Part shown: positions 23,096 to 35,200 of the stretch, piece by piece
Layout of the letters: every line of letters starts with the position of its first letter
Position numbering within the stretch: position 1 is the stretch's first letter
Made by a program: the position numbers and the translations under genes
The notes under the pieces: generated by a model
Told to the model about the DNA's origin: nothing
Database searches by the model: none
The model's input: only the letters and a program-made list of their open reading frames with translations
DNA from: Archegozetes longisetosus
Lineage: Eukaryota > Arthropoda > Arachnida > Sarcoptiformes > Trhypochthoniidae
Assembly (NCBI GenBank): GCA_018873245.2
Contig: JAEMBT020000004.1
Coordinates: 4,450,573 to 4,514,572 of the forward strand
Direction of reading: 5' to 3'
DNA length: 64,000 nt

Positions 23096-24066
23096 AAACA
23101 ACGAAGCTTGGGAATTTAATTAAATTATACTTTATTACTTAAATAAAGTTTGAAAACATTTTTATTTCAATATGAATAATCTTAATTTTTTGTTATTTGA
23201 AAATTTCTTTAATGCAATAAATGGTTTCGATACATTTATTTCTTATGAAGTTTCTCTTTTTCTTTCGATGCTTTAATATGTTCTGAGATGAATTCCTGTG
23301 GGATCTGAGAGAAAAATTTAATATCTTACCAAATAGATTTTTTCATGCTATTATCCACCTTTAATATACTCATGAAATATTGCCACTGTATACTTTGCAT
23401 CATCTGTAGAGTTGTGTATTCATCTAAGGATCTGTTCAAGTATAGTTGTAGTAAAGGGTGACCCAATCCTAATTGTTCGGGATAATTCAATACAATTGTC
23501 ATTCAATTTCCAGACATAGTAATGGTCCTGGATTCCAAAAGTAGCATAATTGGTAACCTCTAGATCTAATACTTCAGATTCAGACTTATGATTCAGAATT
23601 ATGATTGATCATAATTAGCAATTCGTCTTTTATAGGCCTCTTCTATAACGTTGTTGTAATCCCAGCCATTAATAAATGAACTTTTCTTGAATGCAGGTAA
23701 AGTTGTTGAAGTTATAGAACTTCAATTCAAACTCACTCTTAGTTTCAAGGGATTGCATTTAATACTTTACTGTTTCTATTTTTCTGGATATTCGGTCCAC
23801 GACTTAATCTTATGTAGTGAGAACGAGAAATTATTAAATTTAACCTCAGATCTCGAGCCCTTTATTTAAATGCTTCAGATTTATATATCTTTCAGGCAGC
23901 CGACATAAAAACATCTTTGAGTGTAAATTATCTATTGTTTTAAATACAATAAAACAATAAAATTCATAAAAACTCATATTTCAGACTTCTTTTTTTTTGT
24001 AAAAAAGACTAATAGTTAGAAATAATTTCAAAAAAGGGATCAAAATTTTGTTGAAAGATACTAACT
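23096..24066. other. Intergenic DNA, nothing recognised
   Basis: AT-rich, with no supported gene, RNA or clear repeat. It may include decayed 3' sequence of the hAT-like element. Confidence 0.3.
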
Positions 24067-25918
24067 AGGCGCTATCTATTATAGATTTTAAGCTTAATAC
24101 AAGGTAAGAAAGATGCGATAAGATAAAACATAAATCCAGGTCATTTAAAGTCGACTGGTTTACTATAGCGATTAATGAGCATAAAATTTGGTTGAGGGAT
24201 ACTATGTAGGCGCAACTATAGAGAAACATCATAAAAACAGAGTGACATATGTAATCTATAGTACCTGACAAGACAAGTCGAACCATACCAAATTTTTTTA
24301 ACCACGCCCATCGGTTCATCAGATACACCCACCCCTTTATTTTCCTTTTAATTCATTTCTGAATGGGCGGAGCATCATAAAAATCATATGACATGTGTAA
24401 TTAAAAGCACTCATTAATACACGTCAAACCATACCAAATTTTTGAAGCCACGCCTTTCTTGATCACAGCCAGCTATGAAAAATAAACTTTATATTAAATT
24501 ATAGTGCATATAAACTATATATAAATCTGGGCTATTCTTTAGAATTGCACTGGTCTCAGATGTTGATGAAACTTTTTTTACAGACTATATGGACCATGAG
24601 GAGCATTTTATTTGCTGGGGCCTAAGTCTGAAATTAGCGTGCTTGAGATAATACGGAAAACGTGTAACATAGGGTTTTGACCAAAATTTTGGAAATTTGA
24701 AAAAAAATTAATTTATTCTTGTGTAGCTTAGCTCGCTGTGTCGAAAAATATAAGAAATAATTTTGCTATCTTTTATAGTTTTCGAGATATTCAGCTTAGA
24801 ACATTCGGTATGACAATTGAGTATCAGTCAATAAGTCAGAACCATTTCACAATTATCACAATTATCAATAATTCAAGGTTAATCGGTTCAGCTTTTATAG
24901 CCACAAACCCAAGTCTCAAGTCCAACCGAATATTCGGGAATACTTTGGAAAACCTACGCCAGCTTTTCGGACTCGGCTATGGCCGCCCAAAATTTAAAAT
25001 TTGGATAGGTTAGGTTAGGTTAGGTTGGGTTGGGTTGGGTTGGGTTAGGTCAGGTTAGGTTTCAAGCACTTACCATAGGATTCTATTGGTTTTTCAAACT
25101 TTTTTTCATAATGGGTTCCTATGGAAATTTTTTTTTGAGAGCGATATTTCTCGAACCAAAAATCTCAGACATATGAAATTTGGTTTGACGAAATATCAGA
25201 TTATAACCATCAAAAATAAAGTAGTGGCGCCATCTTCTGGAACCGGTGCAATCCTAAAGAAACCTCTAAATCTGTTTTAAAATAAGATGTAAATAAACAT
25301 CTTTAAAAATCGGAATCACTCCAAATCTCCCGACTCTACAGTGTCATTATAGGGCTAATCTGACAGCGTAAGTTCATAAGATTCGGACAGTGAAAAAGGC
25401 TTAGATAGAATGGACGTGGCTAAAAAATTCGGTATGGTTCGACTTGTATCAATAAGCGCTATTGATTGCATATGTCACATGGTATTTATAATGCTTCCTA
25501 CTCAGTAATGAAGTATAAAGGAAAATAAAAAGTGGGCGTGGCTCTGAATAATTGGTATGGTTAGATATGTATCAATAAGCGCTATCAATACATGTGTCAT
25601 ATGATTTTTTTATTCTCCTCACATTCAGAAATGAATTAAAAGGATAAATATAAAAGTTGGTGTGGCTAATGAACATGTGGGTGTGGTTCCAAAAAATCTA
25701 ACATTATTTGACTTGTCTTTTCTAGTACTATCAATTACTTGTCACTCGGTTTTTATGATGTTTCTCTATAGTTACTTCTATTTAGTACTCAACCAAATTT
25801 TATATCCATTGATCGTTTTAGTAGACTAGTCGACTTTGAATGACCCGTATTTGTGTTTTATCTTGCTTATCCTGTTGTATTAAGTTTAAAATCTACAATA
25901 GATATCGTCGCTAGCCTG
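24067..25918. mobile_element. Large foldback element FB4 with modular inverted arms
   Basis: The left arm (24067-about 24462) and right arm (about 25408-25918) are imperfect inverted repeats. For example, ATAGATTTTAAGCTTAATAC at the left end pairs with GTATTAAGTTTAAAATCTAC at the right. Within each arm a module of about 125-150 bp recurs. It contains ACCATACCAAATTTTT, a CCACGCC box and CATATGACATGTG; there are two copies on the left and about three on the right. The roughly 0.95-kb centre carries a TTAGG-like array and no recognised gene. The open frame at 24738-25013 has no family resemblance. The element is of foldback type with tandem subrepeats in the arms. Confidence 0.75.
25006..25060 (+). 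repeat. Interstitial telomere-like (TTAGG)n/(TTGGG)n array
   Basis: Eleven consecutive 5-bp units read in the TAGGT register: six TAGGT, four TGGGT in one block, and one CAGGT. TTAGG is the ancestral arthropod telomere unit and is also used by mites. The array is short and lies in the centre of foldback element FB4, so it is an interstitial tract and not a chromosome end. Confidence 0.85.
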
Positions 25919-26787
25919 GGAATAAATCTTTTCGGATTCAATGTACTCTGATGATTGACACATTTGCGGTTCATGCCCATCTATAGTTTGAACCATTGTT
26001 TTGATGAAACTACTGCAAGAGCTGTTATTGATGCAGGAGCTTTTACTGATACGAAAGCATCCTCTTCGCCTCTGGATTCCTGAGCTGAAGCTTCAGTTAT
26101 AGATTTTAGACTTGTTGCTGATGCAGCCTTTGCTGATATAGAAGTTGAAGTTGATTTTCATTTTCTTTATATTCAAGAAAATATCGGTACATTTGAGTTG
26201 ACCCAAGTCTCTTATAGTAGAGGTGATTCCCTTTATGAAATTAAGTCTTGAATCTCTACCACTATTCGTGAGCCAACTCAAAAAATGCTCCTGAAATAGA
26301 AAAAAAACATTAATTTCTCATTTATATACTTCAATAAATAAGACTCACATCTCCGAAGTCAACCATTTTATTCGTTGATGAAATGTTGGACCTCGACTGA
26401 GTACCAATAAAAGTATTAATTATTAAGACAAATATAAACAATATCAACACATTTTTGAAGCCTTTTTAATGAGGCACTTTTGTCGGGGCGCATGCCGTTG
26501 TCATGACGACAGTCGCTTTGAGCCCTAGCAGCCAGACCTCACTCCTTAAATTTAGCTACCATTTCAAATTGATTTGAGATAAATTCAAAATTCCAACGCT
26601 ATTAATTAATTACATCTTGCTCTTGCTCTGATCTTACAACTAAAATGGCATTCGTACCAATAGAAGAACCGTGTTAAGTCTCCTAGCTTCTTACCAGAAG
26701 TTCGGATACTCAAGATGGTTCGTCGCTAATGATTCAGGAAAGATAGTACAAAACCTCACCACACTCCCGATGTGTTCGGGACTCTTA
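25919..26787. other. Intergenic DNA, nothing recognised
   Basis: Contains no supported gene. A short GC-richer patch (about 26485-26530) was not assignable. Confidence 0.3.
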
Positions 26788-27000
26788 ATGAGCTATTTGG
26801 TCAAAGGATTATAGACTTAGATTGCACAAATCACATTGTAGGTGATCCGGAATAGGCCCCCTCTTCGTCTAATTTAAAGCTGTGAGATTTTTTTGTAAGG
26901 TTTCTCAAGGATAAAGTGTATGCAAACGCTTCAATATCACTTTCGAACCTTGACGAAGACATCACAAGAAAAGTTAGTCACTGGGTACCTGCAATTCCGT
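26788..27000 (+). pseudogene. DDE transposase C-terminal fragment
   Basis: The plus-strand frame reads LFGQRIIDL, then, after a damaged segment in place of the usual SPDLTPLDFFLWG block, DFFVRFLKDKVYANASI and LDEDITRKV. This order matches the C-terminal region of Tc1/mariner-related transposases carrying the PDLTPxDFFLWGxLKDxVY signature. Stops and the missing PDLTP block show decay. A GAGCTGAGCTGAG-rich patch follows near 27190-27270. Confidence 0.5.
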
Positions 27001-28936
27001 AATTGATGGGTTCTTAAAACGCATGTACAATCTTGTTGCAAGCGAAGAAAAACATCAAAAAAATTTAGTACATTAAATAACGATAATTATATTTTAGTGT
27101 TAAAATTTTGTATTTATCTTAATTATATTTGTATATAATTTGAATGTGGCCTATTAGCCTGTAATCAATTTCTTTAAGACTTAAGGACTTAAGAGCTGAG
27201 CTGAGCTGATTTCATCAGCTTAAAAGTACTTTTGAGTTGAGCTACGGCGCAGCTCGGCTCAGCTCACCTAAAGCCCAGCTGATGTCTAAGACCATGTATC
27301 AAGATATAGATTTAAAATAGCACTTTAATGCAAATGATTGCGTTACTCAAACCTCATCCGTAAAACTAAAAATCCTAATTATTATCAAGACTTATTGAGA
27401 GTCAAATATTTTCATTATCATTATTTCAAAATAAGGCGATAATATTATTTAACAATTGGTTGGAAATTCTCTCACAACAGATTCACAGCATTTATTACTT
27501 TTCAACATTCGATTTTTTGTCACTCATTGTCTTATCTTTTAAATATCTTTGCTTTCGTTTGACTGAATTTCATTTTATGCTTTTCATAATTGAACAAGAA
27601 AATGTTAAAATTCAGTATTATTTTAACTTAATTAAAACTGAGCTTCAGCTGAACTATAAAGAGCTGACAAGTTTTTGAAAAGCTTTTATTCAATGAAACT
27701 TAGGGGAATACTAATCCTACCAAAATCAATGCATTAAATCAGAAACAATACAGTTTTGAGTGTCTTCATTTCGATTGAATGATAAATCTAAAGAAAATTA
27801 TTCATACCTTCCTTATCTAATCATAAGCATTTTTATACCCTATAGACCTAATAAATTATTCGATAAAAATTATTATTGAAAGAAGCCGAATCCTGCTGAT
27901 AGGTTTTCAAACGCGTGGAGAATCGTCTTATTATTTAAGTGGAAGGATTTAATTACTAAGTCAATGAGTCACAGATTCCTTTTGAGATAAGGTAATTTGT
28001 AATAATTTTGATTATTTTTATTGTCATACCTGAACTTAAATCTGATAGAATGACTAAACTGAAATTCCAAAACTTCAATTTGGAAAACATGATCACCATT
28101 AAAATGTTTTCTTTCTATTTTAAAAGGTTCTTCTTAAGAATGCAAATCTGAATGGTATAACCGATGAATCTGGGATGTAGTTGTCAAGGCGCTTGGATGT
28201 CAACGTAAGACTCGTTCAATATCCAGTTATGCAGTTATATTAAGATAGTTTCAGGAAAACAATAGTTTCCACGATTAGATTTTTGTGGAACATGCTAACA
28301 ACTGGTAGTTCACAAACATTATATGCATTTTACTAATGATTATTGTTTACCAGCAATAATTGTAATAAGCTTGATATGAGTTAAATTCGTAGAATTTTTG
28401 TATAGTAGTTTGTTTAATAGATAAAATTTTAATCTCTTTATTGCACACCCTATATCAATGCAAAGAATCGATATTTTTCGTGCTTTATTGAACTTTATAG
28501 ATAAAACTTTTACTATTGTTCTTTTAATTAAAACATCTATGAGTCTACTAAACCAATCAATATTGCATTTGTCGGACTTTAGAACTTGATATGACTAGAA
28601 AATGATGAATATAACGAGCAGAGAATATTCGTCATTAAATTCGTCATTAATTCCTACAAACTTCTTAATCAAAAGCCAATTAAAGGATTCTCGCTTAAAT
28701 GCCAAATAAATAATAGAAAAAGGTGAGCTTATCACACAGCGCTCAAGTGTAAAACTATTTCAAAGATCATATAAAATACTAATTTAATCAATCGAACGGT
28801 TCAGATAAGAGAAAGCATTGATAAAGTAATAGAGGTATAGTGACTAAAAGAACTCATTGGCTTTGCGTTAGTTTTGGATTTTTAGTTTGATAACTAGAAT
28901 GTCATTCAGTCTCACTAAAGCTTTGTTGTGATCAAG
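27001..28936. promoter_or_regulatory. Upstream region of chitin synthase
   Basis: About 1.9 kb without a recognised gene, presumably containing the chitin synthase promoter and any 5'-UTR exon. AGCTGAGCTG and AGCTCGGCTCAGCTC strings near 27190-27275 form a small palindromic cluster. The open frame at 27460-27678 is low-complexity and unsupported. Confidence 0.3.
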
Positions 28937-31900
28937 ATGACACATATTTGGAAACAACGACCTCCATCTTTTCCAAGTGATGATAGAATACCGTTTTCTG
29001 CTGCAGAAGTTAACCAATTCAATGACATCGAAGATCTAAGAATAGGAGACAATGATCAAACGGAATCGATGGAAATGAAAGGTTCACCTCCAATGAGTTC
29101 CAAGCATTTTTGGAGAGCTAGAGATTCAATATTTGTGAGAAAAGAACAGGCCAGAAATAGTGTGCCAAATATTTTTACAGAAAGTCAAACCGGATCTACA
29201 AATGACAAATATACCGACGATGATAATGAAAATTCTCGTAAAGGTGTTAGGTTTTCAGTTGCAATGGGTAGTAATCCTGGACGAGACAACGAGGCCTTTG
29301 TTGACGATGAAGATAAGGTTATGCTCAGAAATAAAAACTTAAACTCTTCTTATTATAATTTAAACGATACAGACGATCTAGACTATCTTGCAGCCTATCA
29401 TGATATTGATGACCAACTCTATAAAAATTCAATGTAAGTTTGATTTTAAAGCTTAGCATAGAATTTATGCTTAATACAAACTTACGACACATAAATTAAA
29501 CACATTTCTCAAAATTCTTCGCCAAAGACCTAAGTGAAAATGAAAAAACTTAAGCTTTATCGAGTCAACAGATTCTTTATTTAATTTCTTTTTAAAATTG
29601 CTTCAAACTATTTGTTCTGAAAAGATATCTCTTTTTTTCTGTTTTTTTTTTTTTGACAAAGAATGTAACTTTTTCGAGAAGTTATTTTGTGAATTTTATC
29701 TATATGAAAACTAGCCAACTGTAGAAGTGTCGATTTTTACTAAAATTTTTTTACTCGTAGTGATTAGCGAGTGTATAAAAGTTTGGATTTTTAGCAAAAT
29801 ATATTATCATAAATGCAATGAATGAAGTCCCTACCGATTTCATTATATGCTTAGATACGATTCCGTGGGTTGGTAGCAATTATTAATGAACCACATAACC
29901 TAAAATCTAAAATATGATATTTTTGGAAACTGGTCAACTTCCTGCGCAGAGTGACACTATGAAGTGCCCTAGGGCCAAGGGGACTAAGCAGGATCTAGGC
30001 CCATCAAACTTTGAATACAAGTATTACTCTGCCCTATAATCGCTCATATACTCACACATTGTCCTAGGACCGTTATCTAGTGGATATTTTCGTTTAATAA
30101 ACATTGCTACTATAGTCTGGTTTCTTAGCTGGAATATCTCTGCTAATATAAAAAAAATCCTTTAGAGGTTATGGTTTTCCAAGTTCAAACTCCTATATAT
30201 TATGCATCATTGGATAGTACACATTCAGACAATTCTAATGAAACTGTACTTAGGGGCCCAGGGTCATCCTCTGGGGACTTGAGTCCAACTTGGTCTCCTT
30301 GAAATTTAGAACCTTTCATGATATCACTTGACTTATATTTTAGGTTCTTGGTTATATGGTTCATTAATAATTGTCACTAATCCACGGAATCTTACCTGAG
30401 CGCATAATGAAATCGACAGGAACTTCACACATGTTACATATACGATAATATGTTTTGCTAAATCCATATTTTTTAGACATTTACTAATTACTGTGAATAA
30501 AAAAATTTTGGTAAAAATCGACACCTCTACAATTGGCTAGTTCCTATGTTAAGATGAAAATTGAAAAACTTAGAGCTACATAAAGTGCATCTGTTTCTAG
30601 CTAATTTTGAAGAATCAAATTTTGAGTTTTGTTATGCAGACTATGGTAATAGAAATTGAGGTCATTTCTAGAAAACTATTCAGTCTAAACAAGTATAGAG
30701 ACAATATCTATTCCGATATGAGTTTTGGTTTGAACATAAGATAAATGTCAAATATTTGGAGAAGTGATAATTTTCAAAGGCATATTTCATAATAAATATA
30801 AGTTACTCTCTTAATTTATCTGATTTAGTATGATAGCCATCCACTTAAGTCTAATGTTTACACTTAAGATTTGATGTTTTCTTTGAAAAATGCTGATCAT
30901 TTATACCTATAGAACAGTGATTCGATTAATATTTGAGGTATTCAAGCAAACTTAGTTTCGCTGAATCAATTTTGTTACTTACTAAATGTCATGTTTGTTT
31001 TCCAAGTTGAATACCTGCTCAACAGGGTCCAAGTTTAGAAAAAGCATTTTTATTGTGTTATGATTAATCAGAGAATAAAAAATTACTAACAATTGTGCCT
31101 TTCGTAAATAATGTTTTAGTTGTGTCACGTGAGTTGTGCCCTTTCAATAGTACTTATCAAAACTCCGAAATTGATTAGATAATTGTTTTTTTATTGACTT
31201 TAATAGCACTGAATATATAACCTATAGTCCTATTGGCTTTTGATATTTAGCAGAAGAATGCGCAAACAGGAACTCATACTATTCACCCATTGATAGTATT
31301 TATGATAGCTATATGAGTAATACTTTTATAAGAACTTAATACTCAATACTTCGATAGTTATATTCACTGAAAATCTACTCCAAATCTTTATGAAAGCTCG
31401 CCAACTATGTAAAGGATGAGATTCAGTCAAATGCTTTCCACTACAAGAACTTAATAGAGTCAAATGATTGAGTTGAAACTGAAAATAAATAGAATGACTT
31501 CTAATCTAATATTCTGATCTCTCAACTAATTCTAAACAAAAATTTATAGATGATGTAAATGTTGAAAGACTAAGAATTTTTTATTTTAGCGAAGCTGATT
31601 AAATTTACTATAAATGCATTATTCACATGGATTTGATATAAAATAATTAGTCGATCTTAACTTGAATGATAGGCTTAAATCAAAGTAATTTTGATTTTGA
31701 AAATCAATAATTGATTATTCTAATGAAAATGATCTCGCAACGGTTTGTAGCTAGAAGTTGATAGGCATGTATGAGTCTGTCTTTCGCTTGTGCATCTCTA
31801 TATCATAATCGCATCAATCGATCCGAATCTTAGACTTTATGTTCTCCTTATAGCCTTTTGTAGCATGACATAAGGAATGACTTTGTCGATTCTTTTCTTT

Positions 31901-32201
31901 TTATTATTGAAGGTTATGATTATAAACAAAGAAAATTCTATTAATAGAAGATTAGTTTTAAGTGGCGCTATTCTGCTTATCCAAAAAGAACTAAAAGTTA
32001 GTGAAACTAGAACTTTTCGCAAAAACCAAATAGAGATCTCAGAAACGAGATACTAGTCTTCAGAACATATCTACTATTTTTGAGATAAGAAAAACAAATA
32101 AGAACTAAATCTAATATTGAGTAACCGAGAATCACAAATTTTCAAATATCAACTTTGAATCTAAGCTTTTGAGGTAACTTAAATGTTGAACATATGAAAC
32201 C

Positions 32202-32253
<52 letters not shown>

Positions 32254-35200
32254 ACGATACATTAAAATTCATATTTAAAAGCGCTAAAAATTCAGTAATA
32301 ACTTATAAGTTAAGTATATAACTTTATGAATAAACATTGACTTAAATGTTAGAACCTTTTGATATCACACTATATTATAGTACATTTTATACCAATCTCT
32401 CCCTCTTTCACAAAAGCTTTCAGATAGCATACCAAACTTGAAATCAATAAAATTTGCAATAATAAATGAATAATTGAAAGAAAATATTAAAAATTTGCCT
32501 CAAGTTTTCTATAATTTATTGACTTGTTTATTGTAAGCAGTTCAGAAGAAGCAGAACCGATTAAAAAATGGGACACATTCACAACACTACCGAAAGAAGA
32601 CGACGACGAGACACTTAATTCAGAATGGATCGAAGTTTTTCTCAAAATATTCAAACTAATCGCATATTTAATCACATTCATATTAGTTTTGATAAGTGGT
32701 GTCACATCTAAATCATTAGTATTTTTAATGACTTCAATGATAAGAATTAACAGAACAATATCGGTATGCAATAAAGGCATCAAATCATTGATCGGTTTAC
32801 AAGACAAAAGATACAAAGCATTAATTAGGTATGACCACGAAGAAAGAATAGCTTGGGTTTGGTGTCTTTTATTTATTATGGTAGTTCCAGAACTTCTAAC
32901 ATTGTATCGAAGTCTTAGAATTTCCATTTTCAAAAGTTTCAAAACTCCAAATGGATCAGCAATGTTAATGGTTAGTAAATGATAATACAATTACTGATAT
33001 AATATAATTACTACAAAATGCATACGATTGCAAATATAGGCTCTCTTCATGGAAACACTACAAACGATAGGAATATTAATGTTCGTGTACGTAGTCTTGC
33101 CATCACTTGATTCCACACTAGGAGTCATGATGACGAACAGTCTATTCTTAGTGCCTGCTCTACTTTCGGTATTCTCGCGCGAGTCCAAGACTGGGTCAGG
33201 AACAGAATCTTTTTTTAGTCTGATTTGTCTTATCATACAATTCGGTGGTTTGATCTTGTGGCCTCTTGTTATCCAATTGGGTCCGTTCAATGACTCGGAC
33301 TTGAATCGATACCGAGATTCGAAGGAAAATCCTTACCACTTCTGGACATTTCCCATATCAGCTTTTCTAATATCGCTTGGCTGGTGGGAAAACTTTGTTA
33401 ATACTCAATCAAATTTCACATTTATCCGATGGATGGCCAGTTTTAAGAAGTATTTGGAGGAAGCTCGATATTCTATATATGTATTTGTATCGGTTTGGAA
33501 AATTATCCTAATGTTCGTTGGGATGGTTCTCATCCAGTTTATAGTTGTTTCTACAACCCATTCGTATGGAATAGCAGAAGGAAAAAATATGGTCTATAAA
33601 CTGTTCTTAAATTTCACAGATGCATTTCAAGATCACCACATAGTTATAATTAGAGATAAAAGTGAGAGAGATAATCAGGTGGTATTTGAAGATGACAAAT
33701 CAATGGATGCATATCCATCAGCAATTATTTGGACGTTAGTCGTACAAATTGCAGCAACCATAGTATGTTATTATACCTCTAAATTCGTCTGTAAAATATG
33801 CATTCAATCGTTCAGTTTCGCTCTACCGATAAGTCTTGTCGTACCGACAACTATTTCGTTTCTGATAGCAATGATTGACCTCAGGATTCGAGATGACACC
33901 AAATGCATCATGACCGATGAATTCTCACCATTTCAATACATGTTCTTCAACAGTAGCTTTCAAATTTTCTCGTTAAACAAATGGTATTTCGGCGTGTTTT
34001 TAGGCATCTGGATCTTAACAGTGCTCTCACAGACCTGGATATCGTCTTACATCTGGACCTCATCTACAGAAAGACTTGCAGCAGTTGAACGATTATTTGT
34101 GTCTCCATTCTTTTCTAGTGTGATTATTGATCAATCGCTTGCTTTTAACAGAAGACGTTATTGTACTGAAGAAGAAACTAAAGAAAAAGATATAGAGAAT
34201 CAAAACGAGAATGAATTTTATGCGAATCAGATGATGGGTGACGACTTGTACGTGACCAACGACAACACAGAAAATAAATTCGACGCGCCTGTACGAATAT
34301 ATGCGTGTGCAACAATGTGGCACGAAACCAAAGATGAGATGATACAAATGTTGAAGTCTATTTTGAGAATGGATGAGGATCAGTGCGCCCGAAGTCAAGC
34401 TAAACAATGGTTTAATGTCAGCTCTGTTCAGACGGAATATTATGAATTTGAAAGTAAGTTTGTGCTTCATTTGTATATCAAACATTGTAGAATCAAAATC
34501 CAAAACTTAAAATAGATTTGTTACAACTGTAGAATCATTTGATGCTTATTAAACTACAGAACTATTTTTAATTTTTTAGCTCACATATTCTTTGACGACG
34601 CCTTCAACCAGGGAGAAACCGATGATAAAGACGATAGAGTTGCCAATGATTTCGTCAAGCAATTAGTGGAAGTGATGGACGAGGCGGCCGCTGGTGTGCA
34701 TCAGATCAACGTGAAGATCAAGCCACCAAAACGTATTGCAACACCTTATGGAGGAAGACTCGAATGGACACTACCTGGACGGACATTGATGATCGCTCAT
34801 TTGAAAGATAAAACCAAAATAAGACACAGAAAGCGTTGGAGTCAAGTGAGTCAACTTCTAGAAGAAACAAGATTTTGTGAGACCTAATTATTTTGGTTTA
34901 TTTCTTGTTTAGGTGATGTATATGTACTATTTGCTGGGACTTAAAATAGCTAATGAACCAATCGATGATCAGAAGAAGAAGCAAATCTCCGACAATACAT
35001 TCATCCTGGCCCTGGACGGCGATATCAATTTCCGTCCACCAGCTGTTCATCTATTAGTCGACTTAATGAAAAAGAACAAGCACTTGGGCGCCGCATGTGG
35101 CCGTATTCATCCCATAGGCTCTGGTCCTATGGCCTGGTATCAAAAGTTCGAATACGCCATTTCTCATTGGCTGCAAAAAGCAACTGAACACGTGTTCGGC

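Noticed and set aside
25006-25060. True telomere (chromosome end)
   Set aside because: Only 55 bp, contains variants, and is flanked on both sides by the same foldback element and ordinary sequence.
27460-27678. 72-codon plus-strand open frame upstream of chitin synthase
   Set aside because: Low complexity, no domain, no donor site joining to the CHS1 first exon in phase.
32487-32990. 167-codon minus-strand open frame
   Set aside because: Exact antisense of chitin synthase exon 2, which has clear homology on the plus strand.
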